This document shows, piece after piece, positions 27,008 through 38,599 of a stretch of DNA of 64,000 bases (position 1 is the first letter of the stretch; every line of letters begins with the position of its first letter). Where the stretch lies: assembly GCF_032854445.1 (NCBI RefSeq), contig NC_088300.1, positions 75,323,005 to 75,387,004 of the forward strand. Reading direction: 5' to 3'. Origin of the DNA: Liolophura sinensis (taxonomy: Eukaryota; Mollusca; Polyplacophora; Chitonida; Chitonidae). A program made the position numbers and the translations under genes. The notes under the pieces were generated by a model. That model ran no database searches. It saw nothing but the letters and a program-made list of their open reading frames with translations, and had not been told where the DNA came from.

Positions 27008-30000
27008 TTAATCATCACTGGTCCTAAAGGTTGCAAGAACTCCATAATGATCAGAGGCAGCACCAGATCTACAAGCAGAAGACAAAGACAGGGTACATAC
27101 CAATGTCTTACAGATATACACATAATTTCATCACAGTCATGATAAACTACACTGACTGGGTTTAATACCTACACTCACATTTCAAATACACTAATACAGT
27201 TCAAAGGTTCTGCAAGCATTAACTGTGCAACTCTGACAAAATGCTAAATCAGAAAAATGTAATTATATAATTTCTACAATTAATAACTCCAACCAGTAAA
27301 ACTTTCACTAAACTTAAAAGGTATTTCAAAGTGATTTTTAATCAAATAATTAATTACAAATAGAAACAGAAAAGAAGTTCCATCTTGACCCGTTAAAACA
27401 TTTATCTTACCCATATTTGCCACTTCCTATCAGATTTATCTCATCCACAGTTATGTCCCCTGATTTCCTCATGAAGATGTAGTCTATCTGCAGAGCAAAC
27501 AGCATCACATTCTCATAGTGCACTCTAACTCATCCTGTAGGCTTGCCAAAATTTTGGGATCAGTTTTTATTTACATATTGATTGGACATATGTTTTATAT
27601 GATACACATACATGGATATATTCATACCGATAAGGTTCAAGCTGGCCAGCAGCTAGTGGGTGGAGAAAACATTACAGAGACCAGAGGTACCCATTGCATC
27701 TCATCAAGTACAATGATTCTGAGTTATAACTGCTGCAAAGCCAATCTGGATTTTCACGGGAACTTTAATGCGGAAATTAATGTTGATATTAATTCCAAGC
27801 CAAGCATCTGGAGATGATGTCGGTTCATACAGGCCTATGCAAAGAAACACAGATTGTATGTACATTGTGCATTTATTATCCTTTTCAATAATGCAATTCT
27901 ATTACAACGTGAAAAACAAGACAAAACTGCATAGACCTGGTAGCAAGGCTACCAAAGAGCTTGCCTGTATGAGACACATGAATGCAGAGCTTCATGCAAA
28001 AAGCTCAATGCATAAAGAACTGCAATCACAAATTTGGTAATTTACGGCATTTAATATGCTCATAGAGCATCAGCGATGGAAAATCCCCTTGTGCCATTGT
28101 ACTTGTACATATGCATGTAAAACTTCAGGTCAATACATACAACTCTTTTTAAGATACCAACCCTAACATTTTGTTTAACATTGATTCTTATACACAATAC
28201 ACTAAGTCAGGAATTCAGTAATTTACGGTATTTAATATGCACACACGGAATCAACGATGGAATATCCCCCTTGTGCTACCTTGCTGTACATGTGTGCAAA
28301 CTCTGAGCTCAATACCTGCAAAAAAAGTACTTTTTAACACACCACCTCAAACATTTTGTTTAACATTGCTTTCTCTACTACTGGATGCTGAAGCTCAGGG
28401 TACCACATAAGCTACGCCTGTACTTTACACAGGCCATCTAATAAAGTACAACCACTGACACTGTCATACACAGATATTAATCTCTAATTAGACGGTGCTG
28501 TAATATTTCCATTAAATCAACAAGAAAGGCCAAAATTATTATACTGTCACTATGACTATGACTGTTTATCGTATGCGTAAGGATTGCAGAGCAATGACTT
28601 TGTTATAATGTTATGGAGTTGTAAATGATTGTGGTGGTACATTTGTAAAAGACACTGTTGGGAGTTCATGGTCTTTGATATGCAAATCACCAACTACATT
28701 TGGCAATCCATGTACTTCGAGTGGCACCTGCAATCCTATGAATGGCTGAGCATATGTTGAGCTATGGCGTAAAAAAACTTCCTTTGTCTTTGCTATGCAA
28801 ATCGCTACTGACGACTGACTATCCCTGTACTGTGGGTGACCACTGCAACCCTATGATTTGCTACCTGTGTACGATGGGTGACCACTGCAACCCTATGATT
28901 GGCTACCTGTGTACTATGGGTGACCACTACAACCCTATGATTGGCTACCTGTGTACTATGGGTGACCATTGCAACCCTATGATTGGCCAAAATCTTTAAC
29001 CAAAATGGAGACCTCCACCACCACCCACAGCATCTGTATAGCTCTCTCATAATACCTCTCCCGACTTTGTACAGGTGAGCTAATTAGTGGTAAGGTAAAA
29101 ACATGACCCTCACACAGTTAGAAATACATATACCTATGTCTTTGGCAAGTCTGAAATATTCAATAATCAGTAAGCTCTGTTCATAATGGCCCACTTATGT
29201 AGCCTCTAGGTTTAGTACTGCCTAGATACATGTACTGTCACCGAGTTAAACATAGAGTATTAATGTAGAGTCAATGTTTGCAATCTTGTTCAATTAAAAT
29301 CCAAGATGGCCACATGTGGGCCAAATCCAACATGGATATGACTACTTTAGATCACTGCTGAATTTCAATGATAGCTACCACAAAACTTACCATATTTCTC
29401 CTTACTTTTCAGACACTTTTTCTGCTATCTTTGCAGGTCACTCAGAACCCTGGGAATCCTTGCACATAGGGCGTTGTTAATTTACACTAATTCCTCAAAC
29501 TTTTCCCATTAAAAGAACAACTTTGTATGACTTATGTCCTTTTTAATTTGATTTTGGAGACTAAACTACACTGGTTGGCCAATTTCAAGGCCAACAAACA
29601 AAATGTTTAATTTTATCAGCCTACACAAATTAGTAGCCTCAGAATATGCTTTAAAACATGTGAAAAGATTGAAGAATTACAGTAGTGGTCAACACACCCT
29701 TCTGTCAGGCTTCTTCTCTAGAGAGCTGAAGGTCAGTCCAGATGGGCCTTCTTCATTACTGACCAGCCATGTGTCCAGTAGGTCACTCACTCTACTGTTC
29801 TGCAACTCTGCTTGACCACTCAGATATCTAAACAAAGATTATTAAATATTAAAAAACTATTACCAAAATCGCTCGCAGGAAATCTGACTGCAAACATACC
29901 CTTAAATGCCATGTTTTTTGATTTTCATACCTGGAGCCCAGGCTATGCCCTGGCTTCCACTTTGCGAGGAACAATGTCACATATCCAGCAATGGAATGGG

Positions 30001-33000
30001 ACAGGACAGACTCGTTTAACCCAGTCGCTAGCATTGCTAGTCTGCATACTAAGCTCGTTCTGAGCTATTTTACTTTGACTGACCAGTGTAAGTGATAACA
30101 CACATCTAATGTGCTTAAAGTTGTTTGTCTTCAAAACTGACCAAATACGCCCCACACTCTCAGTTTTTCGCAGCGCTGATCAGGTGTTAAAATAGGTTAG
30201 GAACTACATTAAATATTTAAATAACAATTTACTATCAGAATACCCAGATTTAAATGAATTCATACAGTTACTGTATCTGGTTAAATGTTTCTACATAAGT
30301 GTGAAATAGTAGGAATTCTACTGATTTCAAATTATCCGAACTTTATACCATTTCTTCTCATGTGCAAAAAAAAAAAAAAAATTGATCAAAACAGCCCCAG
30401 TGTCAATAGGTACCTAGATCACCTCAATACCAAATGTGATACCAATACCAAACCTCAGTATACACCTGCATAACAAATGTGAACCTCAATATATATACGC
30501 ATACTAAATATGAACCTCAATATAAACCTGCATAACCTGACCCTCAGTATATACCTGCATATCCAAGATGAACCTCAATATATGTCTGCATACCAAATAT
30601 GAACCTAAATATATACCTGCATATCAAATATGAAACTCAATATATACCTGCATACCAAATATGAACGTCAGTATATGCCTGCATACCAAATATGAACCTC
30701 AGCATATACCTGCATAACAAATATGAACCTCAATATATACCTGCATAACAAACGTTAACGTCAGTATTCGCCTGCATACCAAATATGAACCTCAGTATAT
30801 ACCTGCGTAACAAATAAGTACCTCAGTATACACCTGCATAACAAATGTAAACCTCAGTATACATGTGCATAACAAATATGAATCTCAGTATATACCTTCA
30901 TATCATAAGTGAACCTCAGTATATACCTGCATATCAAATATGAACCTCGATATATACCTGCACAACAAACGTGAACCTCAGTATATACCTGCATACCAAA
31001 TATGAACATCAATATATACCTGCATACTATATATGAACCTCAGCATATACCTTCATACCAAATATGAACCTCAATATATACCTGCATAACAAATGTTAAC
31101 CTCAGTATTCGCCTGCATACCAAATGTGAACCTCAGTATATACCTGCATACCAAATATGAGCCTCAATATATACCTGCACACTTAATATGAACCCTGGTA
31201 TATACCGACATACCAAATATGAACCTCAATATCAATTGCATACCAAATATGAACCTCAATACATACCTGCATAACAAATATGAACCTCAATACATACCTG
31301 CATAATAAATGTGAACCTCAGTATATACCTGCGTAACAAATGTGAACCTCAGTATATACCTACATAACAAATGTGAACCTCAGTATATACCTGCATAACA
31401 AATGTGAACCTCAATATCAACTGCACTCCAAATACGGGCCTCAATACATACCTGCATACCAAATATGGACCTGAATATATACCTGCATAACATATGTCAA
31501 CCTCAGTATATACCTGTATAACAAATGTGAACCTCAATATATACTTGCATACCAAATATGAACCTCAATATATGCCTGCATACCAAATATGAACCTCAAT
31601 ATATACCTGCATTACAAATAAGAACCTCAGTATATACCTGCATAACAAATGTGAACCTCAGTATATACCTGCATAACAAATGTGAACTTCACTATATACC
31701 TTCATAACAAATATGGACCTCAGTATATACCTGCATAACAAACGTGAACCTCAGTATATACCTGCATAACAAATGTGAACCTCAATACATACCTGCATTA
31801 CAAATAAGAACCTCAGTATATACCTACATACCAATATGAACCTCAGTATATACCTGCATTACAAATAAGAACCTCAATTTATACCTGCATAACAAATGTG
31901 AACTTCAGTATATACCTTAATAACAAATATGGACCTCAGTATATACCTGCATAACATATGTGAACCTCAGTATATACCTGCATACCAAATATTAACCTCA
32001 ATATTTACCTGCATAACAAATGTGAACCTCAGTAAATATCTGCATAACAAATGTGAACCTTAGTATATACTGGCATAGCAAATGTGAACCTCAATATACA
32101 CAGGCATAACAAATATGAACCTCAGTATATACCTGCATAACGAATGTGAACCTCAGTATATACCTGCATAACAAATGTGAACCTCATTATATACCTGCAT
32201 AACAAATGTGAACCTCAGTATATGCCTGCACAACAAATGTGAACCTCAGTATATACCTGCATATCAAATATGAACCTCAATATATACCTGCATACCAAAT
32301 ATGAACGTCAGTATATACCTGCATAACAAATGTGAACCTCAGCATATACCTGCATAATAAATGTGAACCTCAGTATATACCTGCATAACAAATGTGAACC
32401 TCAGTATATACCTGCATAACGAATGTGACAAACAAATGAACAGAGAGAGACCAGCAGATTGCGATGTCCACTACATATATGCCAGGAACATACCCTTTTA
32501 AATAAAAGGTGAAAATATTAAATGTAACAATAAAGCACTGGCATAATAAAACAGGACATGATCTTTAACACCATCCAGCAGCATGTCAATTGTAGGACAA
32601 AGCAATCCCGTATCTGAATGCTAACATAGTTCACATAACTACACATAACAACTTTGGCACTGCTAATGAGAGAGTGAGTGCTTGGGGTTTAATGTCATAC
32701 TTAACAACTCTGCAGTCATATGACGGCGAAGGGATCCTTAGAGTGCATGTAATGTGCCTCCTTGTTACAGGACAGATTTCCACCACTCTTTTTATCTAGT
32801 GCTGCTTCACTGAGATGACTTATCCAAGGTAAGTAAGCTGCCCCACCCAAGCCATTATTGTACTGATACAGGTCAATCAGTCGTCGCACTATCCCCTTAA
32901 TGCTGAAAGCCAAGCGAGGAAGTCACAACTTCCTCTTTTTTAAGTTCTTTGGTGTGACTCGACCCAGGATTGACCCTGGATCTACTGTCCCGAGGCGGTC

Positions 33001-36000
33001 ACTGTTCTGGTAGTGTTATATGTGGTACTTACCTGATGGAATCTTCCTGTGGTTCAGCGTTCAGATCCCCCAGGAGGAAAGCAGGTCCATCAAACTGCAG
33101 CATGTACTCCCTGATTTGTACCACAGACTTCTGCCTGGCACTGTCAGACAAAGACAAGTGTGAAACAAACACGTGCACCTGTGGAGAAGAGAGGGGCATT
33201 GCTCACCAGATGTATCAGCAGCATTCAGTCTGCTACCATTTTTGAGAATACTCAACTGGTTAAATACAGAGAAATGACCAACTGAATATTAACTCGTTGG
33301 CAGAGATTTAATTAGTCACATATATGAAGCATATTGCCACTACATGTATTTATTTATAAGATTGTTATTTAATCAAACATTGTTCATTTATGCAATGGCA
33401 GTCACTTTTGTAGCTCAGTTTAAAACGAAAGTGCCCAGGGCAAACCATCAACCTACTTGATAAGTTAGGGATGAACTTTCCCGCATTTGACATACACAAA
33501 TGAACACCATATTGGTGGAAGACAAATGGTCTTCAATGAATGTTAGATAGCACAAATGGCCACACGAATGTCACTGACCACTTATTATCAGCTATGTCCC
33601 ATAAGTAACTTGCCAATACAGTTAGAAGAGATAAAGTGTGGAAAAAAGGAACAATAAAATTTCTAGCTATTATTGACGATGTTTTACTGACCTTACCAAA
33701 AGAAGGCACGGCTATCTCAGCATGCAGACAAATCCTCTGATGGCCGTCAGTCGGGTCACTCTTATTTCTGAAACACCAGAGTTAAGAAAAAAAAAAAAGA
33801 GTAAAAAAATATCTCTTATGATTAATACATGTAATACCGGAAGTCCATTACCTAGAAGTATGCAACTTATAGCCAGTCTCCATGGCAAATAACACGTTAC
33901 GTCATCTGTAGAAGCTCACGCCACCTGATGTAGAGAACATGCCCACCTCTTGGGTGGAAATTGTGAAATGAATCATGGAAAATCTAAACAGCTCCTACAA
34001 GTACTATGATTTCTCTAATCATTGTTGCTATGCAGTTAAGAACCCACTGACTATTTTTCTATTTATAAGCAACTCTGAAACAATTACTATCAAAGACATT
34101 GTTATCCTTTTACAAAATTCTCTGCTGTAATTTTTTTTTAAGTCTATTTCAACACAAATGGGTTTGGAACACTTTTTCCCACCATGCATCAGCTGTTTCT
34201 CAGATGTTAGCTGTGCAATAGAGAGAAAAAAAAAAATACATGGCTGTGCAGATACATCACATAATGTGTTAGAGATCACAGAAAAGTGTAAAGTGCCGTG
34301 GAGACCAGCTACAATGAACAGGGAAGTTGCACACTTAATGGACTTCTGGTAATATCAGTGTTCCATATTAGGGTATTTAAAACTTCACCAAGATGTTGGG
34401 CTAGCTCAATAACTCCACACCTATCTTCCAATAAGTTTGTTTCAAAATGGCTTTAAACATTCATCTGGCGTTCTGACTTCAGCCAACTCTGTATGACACT
34501 TACTTTGTAAAGGTTGTAATCATACTGGTAAATCCCTTGATCCATTGCTACTCAAATGGAGCCTCAATTATGCTAATCATACCACAGTTTTACTAATGCA
34601 GTAGGTCAAGAATGCAGCAGGTCAAGAGTAATTTGAATATGCACCTATTATATCACTTCTGTTTAAATGTGTGCATGTTTTTTCTTTCTTTTTCTGCATG
34701 AGAAGGGATGAGTAGTAATACAAGTTCAAAAACTATGAATGTTTATCTTAATCTGAAGATCTGTTTCCTGCTTACAGGTTCTGCCATTGCCAATGTAACA
34801 CTCCTTTGAATCTTTGAATGACTTGATCTTTTGCCCTTGTAGAATGTAACTTGCACCCCGTTATGAAGACTGGTAGTTGTTATGTTTTTGCTCATGCTTT
34901 GTTGTCTCACCTGTTTAGTAACAGATAGTCATAATTCAGAATAGGAAAGCGCGAGAAAATAGCCAGTCCTTCCTCACAACGACCTTTCTTGATAGACCTG
35001 CCCTGGGTCATAGCAGGCTGGAAGATAAACTGTAACCAACAAACACTGGATGCCATTAAGGCAGTATTTATGAAGTGATGGACATTTAACAGAGTTCTTC
35101 AACAGGGAATTTAGCTAAACTTAACTTATGAGAAAGGGTTTTGCAATCACACACTAAAACTGTTTGCAGTATTTGATTTCATACTGGTGATGCGTCAACT
35201 GACAGACTGATAAATACTTTTACAGTTAACACTAGGTGAGCACAACTAACGGTTATGTAAGTACTGATGCAGAGCCATCACCTGAGAGACTACAAAGTAC
35301 TGGCAGAGTGCACAAGGGATTAACAATCAGGTAAGTATTGAAACATTAAGCTCACCTGCTAGTCAGGTAGGTCTTTGAAAAATAAGCTCACCTGCTAGTC
35401 AGGTAAGGCTTGGAACAATAAGTTCACCTGCTAGTCAGGTAAATCTTGGGACAATCAGCTCAACTGATAGTCAGGTAAGTCTTGGAACAATCAGCTCACC
35501 TGATAGTCAGGTAAATAATGATACAGGTGACTCATCTGACTTGGTCCTAACTCCAAACCGCTGCCATGTTGATAACGAACTTCCTGCAAGCCAATGATAT
35601 CTGCTGCAGCTGACTGAAGAACCTACAGAAAAACAATAACTATGATTATCATAGTTTTATTTGGTAATATGCAGATTACACAGATAACATGAAAAAGACA
35701 CGTCACACTTGGGGACAACCTCATGCCTTCACAACAGTACATTTGAACATAACATGAAAGACTAAAAGAAGGACATGTTTGTGGGTTCTTGCTGACAATA
35801 AATGGTCAACAACACTTGTGTGGCCACTCCTCTTCTGCCAATATGGTGCACGTGCATATCCATGCTTCACACCTGAGAAAGGTCATCAGTAACTTGCCAT
35901 TGAGTGTGGTGTTCAGCAACAATGAAATTAATAAATAAAGTCCTATAAGAATACTGTAATGGTTATTGGCCTACAGACCAAGCTAAGCCTATAGCCGAAG

Positions 36001-38549
36001 CCACCATATGTACAGAAAAGAGGCTTAAAAAATGCCTATCCCTTAACCCAGCAGGACGCTGATTGGCTGAAATCCGAAAATGCCAAAGCTTCAAAAATTG
36101 TGATTGGCCCGCTGTTTCCAGTGGGCGCTATATAAGCCGGTCAGAAACAGTGCTCAGGGAGAGACGATCAGAATCTTCAAAGTGACAGAACCTTGGAAGA
36201 CATACAGAACCACTGAACGGGACTGGACCAGAGACGGCGAGAGGAAGGTACGGGAGCCTGGGCTGTGAGGTTGTCTACTGCACCCGTATGGAACTCGTCT
36301 TAGCCCTGATGATTGGGAATGCAGTGTTGCCCTAAGGTACTTCCGCCATGAGGGTCACCACAACCGAGGCCAGGTCACAGATCGTCTTACATTGACGCTT
36401 TGTCCAGGAAAGAACTGTCTGACGAGGGACAACTGCAGAGCCAGCAGCCAGGCAGCCCCAGGACAAGAGCATACAGAGGGCTAGCAGGCAGGCCGCCCTG
36501 TACAAAAATGGGGGCCAGAAACCAGGCCACCCCTATTCCTTTCTTGTTAATCAATGACCATTGTAAAGTGCGTTTATTACATAGACGTTATCACTGTTAT
36601 TCTTTCATTGTATAAACTGTGTTGGGTCTCTATTTAGTCTCTACCCAGCCCCATTGAGCCCACATGGTAATGAGGTTTTGTTTGTAGATCGAGGTCCAGT
36701 GTCTTTACCACTGCTACTCAACTCGGTTGTGCACAAATTCCGCTCGGCCCACGTAACCCACTCACTGTTTTCCAGCCACACTGAGTGAAAACCGCCACAA
36801 TTTACTTTAGCACAATACTTACTGGACCAAGAATTTTCATTCTTCTGACATAATCCTCTTCTGTATGTTCCACATTGAAGAAATTCCAAATGTTCTGTGA
36901 AAGGACTTTCAAAGTAAGTTTGTCTGAACAGACTTTCTCACACGCAGGCTCATCTGAATCTCCATCTGTGGCTCCTGCCTTGCTGCTTCCTGATTGGCTG
37001 ACACAGGAAGGCTGATCTGCCATTTGAACGTCAGGAATATGGCTATATATATGTGTTTGCCCGGTGGTGAATTCTGACATCTCAAACCTATGTCTCTCAA
37101 TGCCCAGAGTAAGGGTGAATTTGTATAAAAACCCCATATAAGCCAGGCCCTCACCTCTCCTGGTTTCCCCATCAGATGTCAGCTCCACCACTGATACTGA
37201 TAATGGGGTGCTGTCATCCTCGGAATACACTAATCTCTAATAAACAAAACAAAAAGATTGCAAAAATTTTTTGTACACAGTGAATAATTTAATGAAATTG
37301 CAAAATGGTATTCTAACCTTGAATCATTCTCCAGTAGGGCTACTGTGCTTATCACACACATGTAAACTTCAGGTGATAAATCTATGAATATAAAACAGAG
37401 AAATAAATGCAGAATTTACATGTAGCTGCATGTATAAAATATGGTTTGGTCTCATTGTTTACTTGGGACTAACATCAGTATCATGAGATTGTCACAGTTC
37501 AACACAGTGCCTCGCAACAGCTGAACACTGCTGATCCACACCTTGTAGTACATGTACCACATGGAAACATTTCTGCTCAGGCCCACGGATCATAAAGCGA
37601 TTTTAGACATTTTAGTCAAAATTTCAGTCTTTAAACTTGGTATGTTCCTTACTGTTATTTCAACACAAATTTGTTTACAATATCTTACCAGGATTTATGT
37701 TGTCAAGCAATATTTTGCTATTGTCACTTAAGAAATAACAATTTTAAAGTGATTTGAAAGTTTGGTAAGTCTAAGATCACATCGTGATCCCTGCGTCAAT
37801 ACCATAACCCAGCGCAGAAATTGCACAGTACAGTTCAATGACATTTAGGCCAGGTGAATGACCACTTTTAAATTGTTACATGAACTTCACAGGTCTTTAT
37901 TTTGCCTTTCACTGGGAGTTGCTGTACAAGCAGTCATAATACATACCACCATGGGTAATAGTATGATATAGATTACAAACGAGAAATTTGTATATTTGAC
38001 GACTGCTGTTTGCTGAGCTAACACTTATACAGGATAACTGTGGACACAATCAGTATCCAGTTAGCTTTCATCAAATATGGCACAGCAGTATGTAATTATA
38101 TGTAATATTATCATGACAACAAATCTGGATATGAATGGAAACATACATATTTCTTCAGATCTGTGATTTTGTGCTCCTTGTACAAGTCTGTGCTTCTTCT
38201 CTCTGTCTGCTCCCTTTGGCTTTTCAAGAAGTCTAAAGCTACCTAGAATACAAAAAAACATTGATCGATGTGAAGTTACCAAAAATTAATTCAACAGTAA
38301 TAACAGTCAATTTGATAAACCAAAAGACTATCCACAATTTACTTTGGAAGATCCTTAACAAAATATCAACTAATGTAGTCTGGTGGCTCTTGCGTGCTCT
38401 GTGCAAGGAGAAACATGAGATAACAAGAAAAGCATTAAGAGGCAGCCTCACTGTACCTTGACCAAATGTTTGATATCCGAATCATTTAGTGTCACATTTC
38501 CGAGTTGCCATGCCAACATTCCACCATACATCGTCACAGGTTCACCCAT
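27008..38549 (-). CDS. Endonuclease/exonuclease/phosphatase (EEP) fold protein, 444 aa
   Basis: Ten exons join in phase: 38457-38599 (coding from the ATG at 38549), 38147-38242, 36823-37236, 35500-35622, 34911-35029, 33692-33767, 33033-33178, 29698-29827, 27411-27487 and 27008-27068. They sum to 1,335 bp, exactly 445 codons with the stop. Residues 1 to about 170 are an unfamiliar N-terminal region. From about 172 comes an EEP domain with its usual active-site motifs in order: SQNIWN (N178), IIGLQE (E215), VSHLS (H314), GDLN (D345, N347), IDYIF (D401) and SDHYG (D431, H432). The enzyme should be a Mg-dependent phosphodiesterase, but the substrate (nucleic acid, lipid or inositol phosphate) cannot be read from the motifs. 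No signal peptide or membrane segment is evident. Exon 1 stays open upstream of the ATG, so an extra 5' coding exon is possible. Large introns hold repeats, a SINE and an LTR-like insertion. Confidence 0.85.
28035..28372. repeat. Two diverged copies of a ~180-bp segment
   Basis: GTAATTTACGGCATTTAATA (about 28037) and GTAATTTACGGTATTTAATA (about 28218) each begin a segment that ends in ACATTTTGTTTAACATTG. The copies are about 181 bp apart and similar along their length, with substitutions and small indels. It is an old tandem duplication in an intron of the EEP gene. Confidence 0.75.
28828..28990. repeat. 42-bp minisatellite, 4 units
   Basis: AACCCTATGATT recurs at 28847, 28889, 28931 and 28973. 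The 42-bp period is 14 codons, so frames on both strands stay open and repeat in register (for example TMGDHCNPMIGYL on the plus strand). It lies in an EEP-gene intron, and I regard the frames as repeat artefacts. Confidence 0.9.
30415..32425. repeat. 31-bp minisatellite, about 65 units
   Basis: About 2 kb of a 31-bp unit with consensus close to AACCTCAGTATATACCTGCA followed by TAACAAATGTG; the period is confirmed at 32179 and 32210. It fills most of the intron between EEP-gene exons 33033-33178 and 29698-29827. Two unit types recur, one with AATATG and CAATAT and one with AATGTG and CAGTAT. In the sense of the host gene each unit includes TGCAGGTATAT, which looks like a splice junction. Confidence 0.97.
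32660..33010 (-). mobile_element. tRNA-derived SINE, 3'-to-5' in this orientation
   Basis: The plus strand reads GTGCTTGGGGTTTAATGTCA, then TCATATGACGGCGAAGG and GTGCATGTAATGTGCCTCC. It ends in GTGTGACTCGACCCAGGAT followed by TGACCCTGGATC. On the minus strand that end reads like a tRNA T-arm with a box B (GGGTCAATCC), so the tRNA-like head is at the high-coordinate end. Its edge lies only about 20 bases from the splice donor of the EEP-gene exon ending at 33033. The family resembles a dispersed repeat that I recall from molluscs. Confidence 0.6.
35347..35528 (-). repeat. 36-bp minisatellite spanning an exon's 3' end and donor
   Basis: AGCTCACCTG and close variants recur at 35349, 35385, 35421, 35457 and 35493, a 36-bp period. 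The last unit overlaps the end of EEP-gene exon 35500-35622. In gene sense each unit reads like TTACCTGACTATCAG then GTGAGC, the real exon end plus donor. Four extra junction copies follow the real one in the intron. One of them reads CAG/TTGAGC and has lost the GT. Confidence 0.93.
35955..36813 (+). mobile_element. LTR-like or promoter-bearing insertion in an EEP-gene intron
   Basis: A GC-richer block, unlike the surrounding intron, starts TGTAATGGTTATTGG. It carries two ATTGG (CCAAT-type) boxes and a TATA box (GCTATATAAG at about 36128-36136), and continues through purine-rich sequence such as GGGAGAGACGATCAG. The direct repeat AATAC flanks it at 35950-35954 and 36814-36818, as expected of a 5-bp target duplication. 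The layout suits a solo LTR of a retrotransposon read on the plus strand. The 3' boundary is uncertain because the expected CA end is offset by a base. No internal retroelement genes are present. Short plus-strand frames (36400-36615) are not recognised. Confidence 0.5.
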
Positions 38550-38599
38550 AGTGTCAGTTACAGGTACAGAAATGCTTCTCCGTGTTTCTCTTCTTTGGG

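Noticed and set aside
28742-29050. Open frames on both strands with a 14-residue repeat
   Set aside because: Both follow from the 42-bp period being a multiple of 3. The region is inside an EEP-gene intron.
30415-32425. CRISPR-like appearance of regular repeats
   Set aside because: Units abut with no unique spacers, the host is eukaryotic, and the array lies in an intron. It is a minisatellite.
36400-37172. ORFs at 36400-36615 (+) and 36909-37172 (-)
   Set aside because: The first is within the LTR-like insertion. The second is an out-of-frame shadow of EEP exon 36823-37236.
38505-38530. RFX X-box-like GTTGCCATGCCAAC
   Set aside because: It falls in coding exon 38457-38599 of the EEP gene, so the match is probably coincidental.
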